In this document: positions 34,376 to 42,769 of the stretch, piece by piece | How the letters are laid out: the number at the start of each line of letters is the position of its first letter | Numbering within the stretch: the first letter of the stretch is position 1 | Assembly (NCBI GenBank): GCA_965214325.1 | Contig: CBDCBG010000006.1 | Span: 1,426,001-1,490,000, forward strand | Source of the DNA: JAJEFO01 sp965214325 | Lineage (GTDB): Bacteria; Pseudomonadota; Alphaproteobacteria; Rhodobacterales; Rhodobacteraceae | Length of the DNA stretch: 64,000 bases | Direction of reading: 5' to 3' | Notes under the pieces: model-generated | What the model saw: only the letters and a program-made list of their open reading frames with translations | Told to the model about the DNA's origin: nothing | The model's database searches: none | Program-made: the position numbers and the translations under genes

Positions 34376-35408
34376 TCCGTCATCGGCATGCAAGGCTGAC
34401 TTGTCTCGTGACCCATGCCCTTCCCGGCAGCCTCTTTGCGGTTGGCCCGGAATCGGGGGATGGATTCGATGGGAGGGGCATTGGCGGGCAATTTGAGTCA
34501 ACTGGCTGACGAGGCAAGAATGCTTGCTCTGACGGAGGTTGCGCCCCGATCAGGTGTCGGCAGGAAGTGACCGACCGGTCGGATTGGCAGAGTGGACAGT
34601 TGCCGAGAACACGCATGACAGCAGCTACGATGCACGCGTTCACTGAGTTGGTACCAATGCCCTTTTTTCGTGGAGTGCGGACATGCGCTGCCAGCAGAAC
34701 CAAGGTCAGCAACGCGGACATTGCCGCCGTTCCCGAATTCGGATCTGATGTCTGCTTTCGTTGTGGTTCAATCAAGTCACGCAGCCGCTTTCCCGACAAC
34801 CGGAATCATGTGCCAGGCCTGACGTTCGCATGTCCGGACAATTGGACACCAAGAAGCAATCGGGTGCTGGACGTGATGCTTGTCTGGACAACTGGAATGA
34901 AGCTTGTCATGGGTTTGGGGCCAAGCCCAAACGTAAGCCAAATTCGGCAGTAGCGTTGCCAAGGCGTGCCGCCCGGGACGGAGAATTGCCGCGCATAAAC
35001 CCTCTGGTCAACATCTGCAATGCGGTGAGTTTAATGCATGGGTTGCCTGTCCGGGAGGAAGACCGCAGTAATATTGCCGGATTGCCGCGCCCCAGCCGTG
35101 CGACGGGAAATGAGCCGTTCGAAGCAATCAAGGAATGTGCGGGGTGCCACCGAATGCCCGAACGTCGGAGAGATCGTCTTCCAGTATGACCTGAAGGCAA
35201 CCAGTCGTCGCAGGCAATGGCGCCAGCGTATGCGGCCAAGCATCATGCCCGGTGCGTCTGAAGTGTGGGTCATGCCCGAAGCGATTGACGGCCTGCCCGA
35301 TGACCGATTGGCTGAGGCTGTCGTGCAATTTGCAGTACTGGTCAGATTCCTCCCTCCGGCTTCTTCAACGGAACTGATCCGAATTGACAACCGATTGGGG
35401 CTGTCTTC
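34376..35408. other. About 1 kb without a recognisable gene
   Basis: Between the quiC-type gene and the DMT permease. Short open frames occur on both strands, the longest about 140 codons, but none shows a conserved motif, a ribosome site or a sensible composition. Base content looks lower in GC than the neighbours around 34.6-34.9 kb. It may be a decayed gene or the scar of an insertion. Confidence 0.4.
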
Positions 35409-36245
35409 GTGAGTATCGCGGCGGCAGCTGCAGCCGCAGGCGCCTTCGGGGCGGGAGACTTCCTTGGCGGCCTCGCGATCCGTGGAGAAAGCTGGCGGCG
35501 CGTGGCAGCAATCGCGATGGGGTCCGGCGTCCTGGTACTTGCAGGCACCACCGCATTGTTCTCCGACGTGACAACGGACATTCCGGTTCTCTGGTGCCTG
35601 ATCGCAGGTGTAAGCCTGTTCGTGGGCGTGTCCCAGCTCTATAGTGCCTTGGCTGCTGGGATGATGACGAGCGTTGCGCCAATCACCGCCTCAGTTGCAA
35701 TTGCGGTGCCTGCCCTGGTTGATGCTGCGACGGGAACTCCGCTCTCAATGGCCGTGGTAGCAGGGCTCGCGGCAGCCATGCTGAGCATCTTCCTTCTCTC
35801 CAGCACCGGTGGCACAGCGCAATCCGGCCGGGTACCAGGGAGTGCGCTTGCCTTGGCACTGGGTGCCGGTGCCGGCTTGGCGCTTTTCTACATAGGACTG
35901 GACAAGATCGAGGAAGCCGGTGGCGGAATGTCCGGCCTCACGGCAGTCCGGTGTGTTGCATTCCTGGCGGCTGTTGCCGTGGCGCTGCCGGGCCAGAAGG
36001 CAAAGAGATCCCGCAGCGGCATGGGCCAGGCTTTCAGCGCTGGGATCCTGGACGGATTGGCAAACCTGTTTCTGTTGCGCGCCTTCGCAACCGGCGGCCT
36101 TGCCGAAATTTCGGCGGTGGCGTCGCTCTACCCCGCAGCGACAATTCTCTTGGCAATTGCGGTTCTTCGCGAACGTCCGTCAAGACTTCAGATCCTTGGC
36201 ATCTTGTTGGCAATTGTCGCGATTACCCTGCTTAACTTTGGCTAG
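35409..36245 (+). CDS. DMT/EamA family permease
   Basis: 278 residues, start GTG 35409. About ten hydrophobic segments in two halves, as in EamA transporters: the first opens with AGAFGAGDFLGGLAIRG, the second with LGAGAGLALFYIGLDKIEEAGG and ends with ILLAIAVLRERPSRLQILGILLAIVAITLLNFG, a typical EamA ending. It exports or imports a small metabolite such as an amino acid. It converges with the regulator gene at 36232, the two ends overlapping by 14 bp. Confidence 0.75.
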   Translation: MSIAAAAAAAGAFGAGDFLGGLAIRGESWRRVAAIAMGSGVLVLAGTTALFSDVTTDIPVLWCLIAGVSLFVGVSQLYSALAAGMMTSVAPITASVAIAVPALVDAATGTPLSMAVVAGLAAAMLSIFLLSSTGGTAQSGRVPGSALALALGAGAGLALFYIGLDKIEEAGGGMSGLTAVRCVAFLAAVAVALPGQKAKRSRSGMGQAFSAGILDGLANLFLLRAFATGGLAEISAVASLYPAATILLAIAVLRERPSRLQILGILLAIVAITLLNFG

Positions 36246-36861
36246 TGGCGCCTTCAGCCACCTTCCTCTCTGCACTGCGTTCAAGCACTGCCATGGTAAA
36301 TGACACGGCACGGTCACCAACCGACTTGTAGCTATGCGGCATGTCTGTGCGGAGTCTTGCGGCCTCTCCCGGGTCGAGGCACAGCGTAGAGGACCCGACA
36401 TTGATTTCCAGTGAGCCGCTTTGCACGGAAATCAGTTCCGCAGTGCCAGGGCTGTGGGCATCAGAAGTGAAGCACTCTTCAGGGCCCAGGCTCCAGGACC
36501 AAAGCTCAAACATGGTTTGTCCGGACAAGGCTGAAAGGAGAATTGCCTTCCCGCCATTTTCAGAACCCCAGAGCTGACGCGGTGTCATTCGTTCAATTGG
36601 CGACTGAGGCCGATCGTCCGCCGAGTCATCCATCAGGTCTGAAACTGACACCGACAGCGCCGCTGCCAGCCTGCAAAGAATGCCAATGCTGGGGTTGGCC
36701 TGGGCGTTTGCAATCCCCACCACCGTGCCCTTCGACAAACCGGCGCAATCAGCGAGGCGATCAAGGCTAAGCCCCTTGCGACGACGCAGTTCCGCAACGC
36801 GGGCGGAAATCAACTCACCCAGGTGTTTCTCGCTTTCCGCCGCTGTGCCCGCCCCAGTCAT
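36232..36861 (-). CDS. XRE family regulator with cupin sensor domain
   Basis: 209 residues from ATG 36861; a longer version from GTG 36897 is possible and neither has a clear ribosome site. N-terminal helix-turn-helix: ISARVAELRRRKGLSLDRLADCAGLSKGTVVGIANAQANPSIGILCRLAAAL, visible from RVAELRRRKGLS to NPSIGILCRLA (about residues 22-70). C-terminal cupin: PEECFTSDAHSPGTAELISV, SLEINVG and LDPGEAARLRTDMPHSY. Such proteins control amino acid or amine metabolism. It is divergent from the trans-sulfuration gene at 36948 (86 bp gap), which it may control along with the DMT permease. Confidence 0.78.
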   Translation of the reverse strand: MTGAGTAAESEKHLGELISARVAELRRRKGLSLDRLADCAGLSKGTVVGIANAQANPSIGILCRLAAALSVSVSDLMDDSADDRPQSPIERMTPRQLWGSENGGKAILLSALSGQTMFELWSWSLGPEECFTSDAHSPGTAELISVQSGSLEINVGSSTLCLDPGEAARLRTDMPHSYKSVGDRAVSFTMAVLERSAERKVAEGATSQS

Positions 36862-36947
36862 CAATTTGACCACCACATCTGTCTCGGCTACACCGGTCAC
36901 TATATTGACCGCCCGACAGCCAGACAACCAGTTGCAGGAAGCCAGGC

Positions 36948-38090
36948 ATGAAACTCGAAACACTTGCCATTCACTCGGGCCGCTCCACTGATCCCGCCAC
37001 CGGGGCGGTGACGATGCCACTGAACACGAGCACAACGTTTGAGCGCGCCGCCGACGGCAGCTTTCCAACAGGCTTCGAGTACATTCGCAGTGCCAACCCG
37101 AACAGGGATGCATTTGAAACCTGCATGGCGGCGCTCGAGGAGGGCAGTGATGCCATCGCCTACTCGTCGGGCATGGCGGCAATCACGGCGGTGATGGAGG
37201 CGCACTCCGGCTCGGAGCGCCCTCGCATCGTTTTGCCTTCGGACATATATTTCGGGGTCCGGTCCTTGGTTGCGGAAACCGACATCGGAAGAAAGTTCGA
37301 CATCGCCACTGTCGATCTTGGTGATCTGGATCAATTGCGTGCGACACTCGCCGCAGGTGGCGTGTCGTTGGTCTGGGTTGAGACGCCATCGAACCCGCTG
37401 ATCAAGGTCGTCGACATTTCCGCCGTTGTCGAAATTGCACATGAAGCCTCCGCCCTGGTCGCTGTTGACAACACCTGGGGAACCCCGGTTCTTCAGAAGC
37501 CGCTCGAGCTTGGAGCGGACGTGGTCGTTCATTCTGCAACAAAGTACATTGGCGGGCATTCCGACACGATGCTTGGAGTCGTTGTCCTTGGTTCGGGCAT
37601 GCCAGGACTTGCGGCGTCGCTGAGAGCCATCCAATGCAAAAAGGGCAGTGTCCCGTCTCCATTTGATTGCTGGATGGCGCTTCGTGGGGTGCAAACACTG
37701 CCGCAGCGCATGGCAGCGCACTGCGCAAACGCGCAGGCTGTTGCAGAAACCCTCAAAGTGCATGTCCCGGTAGAGTCCGTGCTGTATCCCGGACTGGCTG
37801 ATGATCCGGGTCATGGGATCGCGAAAAGGCAGATGTCCGGCTTTGGTGGGATGCTGTCCTTCATCGTTGCCGGCGGTGCCGACGCGGCTATGCGCGTGGC
37901 TGGCGGCCTGAAACTGGTGACCCGTGCCACAAGCCTTGGCGGCACCCACACATTGATGGAGCATCGGGCATCGATCGAAGGTCCCGAAACCAAGGCTCCT
38001 CCGGGACTTCTGCGAATGTCGATTGGATTGGAGCATCCCGACGATGTCATCGAGGACCTTGTGAATGCGCTCGCAGGCGCAAGCGCCTAG
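36948..38090 (+). CDS. PLP-dependent trans-sulfuration family enzyme (cystathionine lyase/synthase type)
   Basis: 380 residues. Start KLETLAIHSGRSTDPATGAVTMPLNTSTTF is typical of the Cys/Met metabolism PLP family. PLP-phosphate contact: YSSGMAAITAVMEA; cofactor Asp in VAVDNTWGTPVLQKPLELGAD; Schiff-base Lys in VVHSATKYIGGHSDTM. End: SLGGTHTLMEHRASIEGPE and LLRMSIGLEHPDDVIEDL. It could be cystathionine gamma-synthase, beta- or gamma-lyase, or methionine gamma-lyase; motifs alone do not decide. Cytoplasmic. The divergent XRE/cupin regulator is a likely controller. Confidence 0.82.
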   Translation: MKLETLAIHSGRSTDPATGAVTMPLNTSTTFERAADGSFPTGFEYIRSANPNRDAFETCMAALEEGSDAIAYSSGMAAITAVMEAHSGSERPRIVLPSDIYFGVRSLVAETDIGRKFDIATVDLGDLDQLRATLAAGGVSLVWVETPSNPLIKVVDISAVVEIAHEASALVAVDNTWGTPVLQKPLELGADVVVHSATKYIGGHSDTMLGVVVLGSGMPGLAASLRAIQCKKGSVPSPFDCWMALRGVQTLPQRMAAHCANAQAVAETLKVHVPVESVLYPGLADDPGHGIAKRQMSGFGGMLSFIVAGGADAAMRVAGGLKLVTRATSLGGTHTLMEHRASIEGPETKAPPGLLRMSIGLEHPDDVIEDLVNALAGASA

Positions 38091-38117
38091 AAAGTCCCAG
38101 CGGAACGGACGCGAAAC

Positions 38118-38750
38118 ATGTGCAGACCAGAGCAATTCGTCTAAAATCGCCAGGATGTCCTCATTGGGGCAATGCGCGATATCCAGCTGGCGGCCTTCGT
38201 GACACCCCGTTCCGGCGGCATCGAAGTGACTCACGCACCGACTGTGGTCCGGCAGGACGGATCAGCAATCGTTCTTGAATGGCATGTTGCGCGCGCAAAT
38301 CCACACCAGAAGGCGGCAGAAGAGGCCACGAACTCGGTGGCGATATTTCAAGGACCGCATGCCTATGTTTCGCCCTCAATCTATCCGTCCGAGCGGCAAG
38401 ACGGGAAAGTGGTCCCGACATGGGTGTACATTGCTGTCCACGCGCATGGTGTGATCGAGACGATCCAGGACCCCGTAGAGCTCTTGGACCATCTCGAACA
38501 GCTGACCCGTCAAATCGAGCAAGACCAGGCCGCCCCGTGGCACATTGACGACGCGCCCGATAGGTACATCGAAAGCATGAAGCGCGGCATTGTGGGCTTG
38601 CGGTTCAGAATTCCGCTTTTGGAGGGCGCGTGGAAGCTCAATCAGCACAAGGGCATGCCTGACCGGACAGGCACAGCCGAAGGGCTGAGGGAAAGTGGCG
38701 GGAACGGCATGGCGCTCGCCGATGCCCTGCATGCGGTCAAACCCGCATGA
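38118..38750 (+). pseudogene. PaiB-type FMN-binding protein gene with stop at codon 9
   Basis: The frame from ATG 38118 reads MCRPEQFV, then TAA (38142-38144), then NRQDVLIGAMRDIQLAAFVT and on to 38750. PaiB proteins begin with MYxPxxF and are about 205-215 residues; this frame without the stop would be 210. The body is sound: HVARANPHQKAAEE, FQGPHAYVSPSIYPS, PTWVYIAVHAHG and RGIVGLRFRI. A product from ATG 38172 would lack about 18 residues of the flavin-fold start. PaiB binds FMN and acts on polyamine or protease control in other bacteria. Nonsense mutation or sequencing error. Confidence 0.7.
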
Positions 38751-38875
38751 TGGGCTCATCTGGCACAACGCAACGCTCAACTGGTCCTGCCTCTTCATCT
38801 TGACGGGGATGAACCCTTGGCATTTAACTTCTCGTTCAAGCGAGGAATGCTGCAGCGTTTGGCTTAGAAATTGTC

Positions 38876-39111
38876 ATGCAACGGATCAAGCAAAAGGCCC
38901 CACTTCCAATCCGAATGCGCTTGTCTGCTTTGAGGCAGCGGGGCGTCTCCTTGGCTTCACGCGCGCTGCAGTTGAGCTATGTGTGACCCAAGGAGCGGTC
39001 AGCCGCCAGGTTCGCGGATTGGAAACCTCTCTCGGCGTGTCGTTCTTTCGCCGGGGCCACCGCTCGATCAACCTGACCGATGACGGAAGGCGTTATCACC
39101 ACGCAGTCACC
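38876..39111 (+). pseudogene. LysR family regulator (GcvA-like), 5' fragment
   Basis: MQRIKQKAPLP in one frame continues in another as NALVCFEAAGRLLGFTRAAVELCVTQGAVSR and QVRGLETSLGVSFFRR, ending at LTDDGRRYHHAVTRR. This is the complete helix-turn-helix of a GcvA-like LysR protein, with a one-base shift near 38910. After 39111 the match ends; the effector domain of about 200 residues is absent. A gene remnant cut by rearrangement. Confidence 0.78.
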
Positions 39112-39533
39112 CGGCGAGGCCCCAGGCCCCGGTTTTCCGGCCAGGCCTGGTAGTCGGGAATGACATCGTCCAACTGACCCTGAAGGTCAGGGTGCGAGAT
39201 TCGTTCTCGTGAAGGCAAGATCATGTTCCAGTCTCCTCTGTGTGGTTTGAACATCGGGAGGCTGGATCACTTGCGAGATGCGGCCGCTGTTCCTCGCGGT
39301 CACGGAAAGGTTCCGATAAAATGTTCCTCCCGGCTCCGCAAGCTTGGCCAAAATCGGGTCCGGCGCCCACGCGCAGGTGTCCGAAAGCAGCCATTCCGGC
39401 GGAATCCCACCGGAAGATCAGGTCATCGAGACGAAGTGGAACCGAATGCAATTGGAACCAGATCCGGATAGAATTGACCTCGAAACAAGAAGCCAGCCCC
39501 GTCAGGTTCCGAAAAATATAAGGTTCTGATAAT

Positions 39534-39569
39534 GCGGGAAATCAGAACGTTTTGATTTCCCGCCGTTTT
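39534..39569 (+). terminator. Rho-independent terminator upstream of the ABC operon
   Basis: Perfect 11-bp stem GCGGGAAATCA / TGATTTCCCGC with an 8-base loop, followed by CGTTTT. It separates the ABC operon from whatever lies to the left. Confidence 0.8.
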
Positions 39570-39622
39570 ATGCAGCCGCGACACAAGATTCAGAATAGGA
39601 ATGACTTCATTTAAACATAGCA

Positions 39623-39634
39623 TTGGAATCCCAA
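39623..39634. promoter_or_regulatory. Palindrome-like TTGGAATCCCAA, possible operator
   Basis: One base different from TTGGGATCCCAA. It may be a weak site of the same GntR regulator or belong to another factor; one isolated copy is weak evidence. Confidence 0.3.
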
Positions 39635-39782
39635 GAAAATTCTATTCCAGCGTAGGAGCTGAGGTCGAAAGCGCCTTGCAACTCAGGTGGCGCTTGCCAT
39701 AGTGTCGTCAAACGGGAAGGCGTACAATCAACGCCGATTGGCGCAAACAAGGCGAATAAGATCTTAAAGGGAGGATCACTAG

Positions 39783-41063
39783 ATGAATAAGAAGGAACTT
39801 AACCGGGCATGGTCGACCGGCTGTGTTAGCGCTATCGCGTTGTCCATTGCTACGGCTGCCAGTGCCGTCGAGCTGGACCTGATGATGAGCAACGTGGATG
39901 CAAAATCATCGGTTCTTGCCGAGTTTGTCGAGCGCTACAAGGCTCAAAACCCTGACGTTGACATCACACTCAACCTTGTTGGCTACAACGTGATCCGGGA
40001 ACAGCTGCCGGTCCAACTCGAGGCCGGAACGGGCCCTGACATCGCGTTCGTGACCCAGCTTGGCGGCCTGAATCCCTATTACGTTGATCTAACACCCTAC
40101 GTAGACGCTGATGACTGGGAAGAGGCCTATGGTGCCGTCCTGCCTTGGTACCGCGCTGGGGCGACCGACGGCATTTTTGGCTATCACTCTGAAATGACGG
40201 TAACCGGGCCGTATGTGAACCTGACGATGTTCGAAGAAGCAGGCGTTGACCTGCCAGCACCCGGTGCGACCTGGGAAGAATGGGCGGATGCGACGCAAGA
40301 CGTCATGGACGCCACCGGAAGCTACTCCGGGATGGTGATGGACCGTTCGGGACACAGGTTCGCTGGGCCCGCGATGTCATACGGGGCAAAATACTTTGGA
40401 GCCGACGGAAATTTTGTAGTTGACGAAGGTTTCCGCAAATTTGCCGAGCTCATGATGGATTGGCATGCTTCGGGGCTGATGCCTGCCGATATTTGGCCCG
40501 CAGTTTCCGGCAGCAAATACGCCAACGGCAACGAGATGTTCTTTAACCAGGATGTGGCCTTCTACATGTCCGGGTCCTGGAACACTGGCAATGTTCAGCA
40601 GAATGTCGGTGACAAATTCGACTACGCTGTGGTGCCTGTTCCCTGTGGTCCCGCTGGTTGCGGCATCATGCCTGGCGGGCAAGGCCTTGTCGCGTTCAAG
40701 AGCGGCGACCCAGAAAAAGAAGCAGCTTCAGCCGCGTTTGTAGACTGGATGGCGGCAGACGAGCAGGCCAGAGAATGGGCTTCCCGCACCTACGCAATTC
40801 CGGCCAATAGCAGGTTGCAGGCCGAAGGACTGGACTATGTCGGTGCCGGCGCATCTGCGGCCGTGGCAAATGGCCTTCAGGCGTTCACCGCGATGGCAGC
40901 GGCAGCGGCAGAGCAGACGCCTCAGGCTTACCGAATGCAGGGCACGGCCAACAACAGTGTATTCTTCAACGCCACGATCAAATACTTGGGCGGCGCTATG
41001 AACGGCGAACTGACGCTCGACGAAGCGCTGGCCAAGATCGAAGAGGAAGTGACAGCCGAGTAA
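39783..41063 (+). CDS. ABC transporter extracellular solute-binding protein (family 1, CUT1 sugar type)
   Basis: 426 residues with a signal peptide (CVSAIALSIATAASAVELD, cleavage near ASA-VEL). Typical family 1 stretches: LAEFVERYKAQNPDVDITLNLV, QLEAGTGPDIAFVTQLG, and GSWNTGNVQQNVGDKFDYAVVPVP. It binds a sugar or oligosaccharide in the periplasm for the permeases at 41345 and 42769. RBS GGGAGG. The last ~18 codons and the following spacer are repeated downstream. Confidence 0.85.
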   Translation: MNKKELNRAWSTGCVSAIALSIATAASAVELDLMMSNVDAKSSVLAEFVERYKAQNPDVDITLNLVGYNVIREQLPVQLEAGTGPDIAFVTQLGGLNPYYVDLTPYVDADDWEEAYGAVLPWYRAGATDGIFGYHSEMTVTGPYVNLTMFEEAGVDLPAPGATWEEWADATQDVMDATGSYSGMVMDRSGHRFAGPAMSYGAKYFGADGNFVVDEGFRKFAELMMDWHASGLMPADIWPAVSGSKYANGNEMFFNQDVAFYMSGSWNTGNVQQNVGDKFDYAVVPVPCGPAGCGIMPGGQGLVAFKSGDPEKEAASAAFVDWMAADEQAREWASRTYAIPANSRLQAEGLDYVGAGASAAVANGLQAFTAMAAAAAEQTPQAYRMQGTANNSVFFNATIKYLGGAMNGELTLDEALAKIEEEVTAE

Positions 41064-41140
41064 CCACTGATTGGCTCGTCAAATCTGCCAGAGGCGGTGT
41101 TTCGCCTCTGGCGTGCTCCATGCGATTGCGGCGCATCTCC
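41012..41140 (+). repeat. Tandem repeat, copy 1 (tail of binding-protein gene plus hairpin)
   Basis: About 130 bp running from the last codons of the binding-protein gene (GACGAAGCGCTGGCC) through its stop to GATTGCGGCGCATCTCC. A diverged second copy is at 41193-41320. Confidence 0.65.
41087..41112 (+). terminator. Intercistronic hairpin after the sugar-binding-protein gene
   Basis: Perfect 10-bp stem GCCAGAGGCG / CGCCTCTGGC, six-base loop, no T-run. Third case in this window of a hairpin between a binding-protein gene and its permease gene. Confidence 0.6.
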
Positions 41141-41192
41141 TAGATCCAGCACCATCATCAAAACATTTGCGTGGTGTTATGAGCGGAGATCC

Positions 41193-41320
41193 GACACGCG
41201 ACGAAGCGCTGGCCGAAGTCGAAGAAGAAATGACGGTCGAATTAGGTCCACTTGGCTTGTCAATTTGGCCAGAGGCGGCATGTCGTCCCAGGGCCGTTCT
41301 GGGTGATTGCGGCTCATCTC
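41193..41320 (+). repeat. Tandem repeat, copy 2 (decayed)
   Basis: Matches copy 1 as GACGAAGCGCTGGCCGAAGTCGAAGAAGAAATGACG, shown here by its first part GACGAAGCGCTGGCC; the stem is worn (CCAGAGGCGG against CCCAGGGCC) and the stop codon of copy 1 has become a sense codon. Lies directly before the first permease gene. Confidence 0.6.
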
Positions 41321-41344
41321 TCCAAAACAAGGCGTAATTTTCAA

Positions 41345-42769
41345 ATGTCACTTGCAGGAATTCTGATGGCGAGCATTGGCCTTCTGTGGGTCGGAGGCGG
41401 CACAATCTGGTTGTTGTCTCACCGCAGTTACAGGCTTTACCAAGCGCCCAATTTCGTCATGGACTTGCTCGGCTTTCCTGTGGAGCTGGCGCAAAGCATA
41501 TGGGGCCGGGGCGGCGTGCCATATGCGTTGCTGCTGCCTAACCTGTTGATTTTCGGTTTTTTTACCTTCGTTCCAATGATCCTGAACCTTTATGTTTCAA
41601 TGACATCCGGCACGTCGATTTCGCTCTTCGACCGGCCTTTTGTCGGTTTAGCCAAGTATTCTGAAATCTTCGACTGCGTCAGTATTTTCGAACCCAAGTC
41701 CTGCTCCAACGCCGGGTTCAATTTCTGGACCGGCATGTTCAATACGCTTTGGTTCGTAGTGTTTCAGGTGCCGATCCTGTGCGCCGTGGCACTGCTGACG
41801 GCCTTGGTGGTCAACAAGGACCTGAAAGGGCGCGGTCTGTGGCGCGCGATGTTCTTTTACCCGGTGATGCTGTCGCCGGTGGTAATCGCCAACATCTGGA
41901 ATTGGGTACTGCACCGCAAAGGTGTGCTGAACGAGGCAATCGGCAGTGCAAGCGACGCGCTGACGGGCCTTGCTGGTCTGACCGGATTTGACATGGTCGT
42001 TACCGTGTTGCTGGCGGTGATCCTGATGGCGGTCAGTGAGCGTTCACTGCGTGGTGGAGAACATCCGTCGCTGCCCTGGACAGCGGTGTTTGGGTTCCTC
42101 TTTACGATGCTCGTTGCGTGGGCCAACCCGCTCAGCCTTTTCAACCTGCCCGGAAGCTTTTGGCTGGGTGCCGCGCTGGCAGTCGGATTGTGCTGGCTTG
42201 TTGCCGTGCAATACAACCACGCGCGGCTTGTCTTTTTCGGATTTTGTGCGGCCGCGGGCCTGCTTCTGCTTTCGATACAATTTGATGCCGTGTTTGACTT
42301 TGGTCGCTATCGTCCGATCAACTGGCTGGTGACGCCGCGCACTCATTGGCCGTTCTTCTGGCTGGTCTTTGTCTTCACGTGGAGCCACATGGGGTTCTAC
42401 ATGCTGATCTTGCTTGCGGGCCTGCAGGCTATTCCACGGGATCTCTATGAGGCGGCAAAAATGGACGCCACCAGCACGCCACGCGCATTCTGGCGTATCA
42501 CGCTGCCGCTGGTGATGCCGACACTGACCGTGGTGATCGTACTGAGCCTTATCCGCAGCTTCCAGGTTTTTGACGAAGTGTATCTGCTGACGGGCGGCGG
42601 ACCGGGTCGCCAAACATACATGATCGTTCAGAACTTCTATGAAGTCGCGTTCACCAACACCATTCCTGACTATGGTCAGGCGGCAAGCGGTTCGGTTCTG
42701 ATGGCGGTTGTCATCGGGGTTTTCGCCTTCGTTCAGCTGTGGCTCACGCGCCGTCAGTCGGAGTTGTAA
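41345..42769 (+). CDS. Sugar ABC transporter permease 1 (MalF type) with extra membrane region
   Basis: 474 residues, far longer than the usual ~300. It opens with an added membrane helix (MSLAGILMASIGLLWVGGGTIWLLS), then the normal LLPNLLIFGFFTFVPMILNLYVS, GMFNTLWFVVFQVPILCAVALL and FFYPVMLSPVVIANIWNWVL. Then about 120 extra residues with three more hydrophobic helices (TAVFGFLFTMLVAWANPL, FWLGAALAVGLCWLVA, LVFFGFCAAAGLLLL) come before the conserved EAAKMDATSTPRAFWRITLPLVMPT, the loop that contacts the ATPase. The stop overlaps the next start (TAATG). Confidence 0.82.
   Translation: MSLAGILMASIGLLWVGGGTIWLLSHRSYRLYQAPNFVMDLLGFPVELAQSIWGRGGVPYALLLPNLLIFGFFTFVPMILNLYVSMTSGTSISLFDRPFVGLAKYSEIFDCVSIFEPKSCSNAGFNFWTGMFNTLWFVVFQVPILCAVALLTALVVNKDLKGRGLWRAMFFYPVMLSPVVIANIWNWVLHRKGVLNEAIGSASDALTGLAGLTGFDMVVTVLLAVILMAVSERSLRGGEHPSLPWTAVFGFLFTMLVAWANPLSLFNLPGSFWLGAALAVGLCWLVAVQYNHARLVFFGFCAAAGLLLLSIQFDAVFDFGRYRPINWLVTPRTHWPFFWLVFVFTWSHMGFYMLILLAGLQAIPRDLYEAAKMDATSTPRAFWRITLPLVMPTLTVVIVLSLIRSFQVFDEVYLLTGGGPGRQTYMIVQNFYEVAFTNTIPDYGQAASGSVLMAVVIGVFAFVQLWLTRRQSEL

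Larger units (their letters stand above)
39154..39782. promoter_or_regulatory. Leader region of the sugar ABC operon
   Basis: About 630 bp without a convincing gene. It holds a strong terminator (39534-39569) and, 150 bp before the binding-protein start, the palindrome-like TTGGAATCCCAA (39623-39634). GGGAGG precedes the ATG at 39783. A 42-codon minus-strand frame starting at 39224 has no match I know. Confidence 0.5.

Noticed and set aside
36900..38234. 444-codon minus-strand frame across the trans-sulfuration gene
   Set aside because: Opposite strand of a gene with all PLP motifs; no recognisable domain.
39096..39224. 42-codon minus-strand frame MILPSRERISHPDLQG...
   Set aside because: Composition looks gene-like and it may be the start of a lost gene, but no family could be named and there is no continuation.
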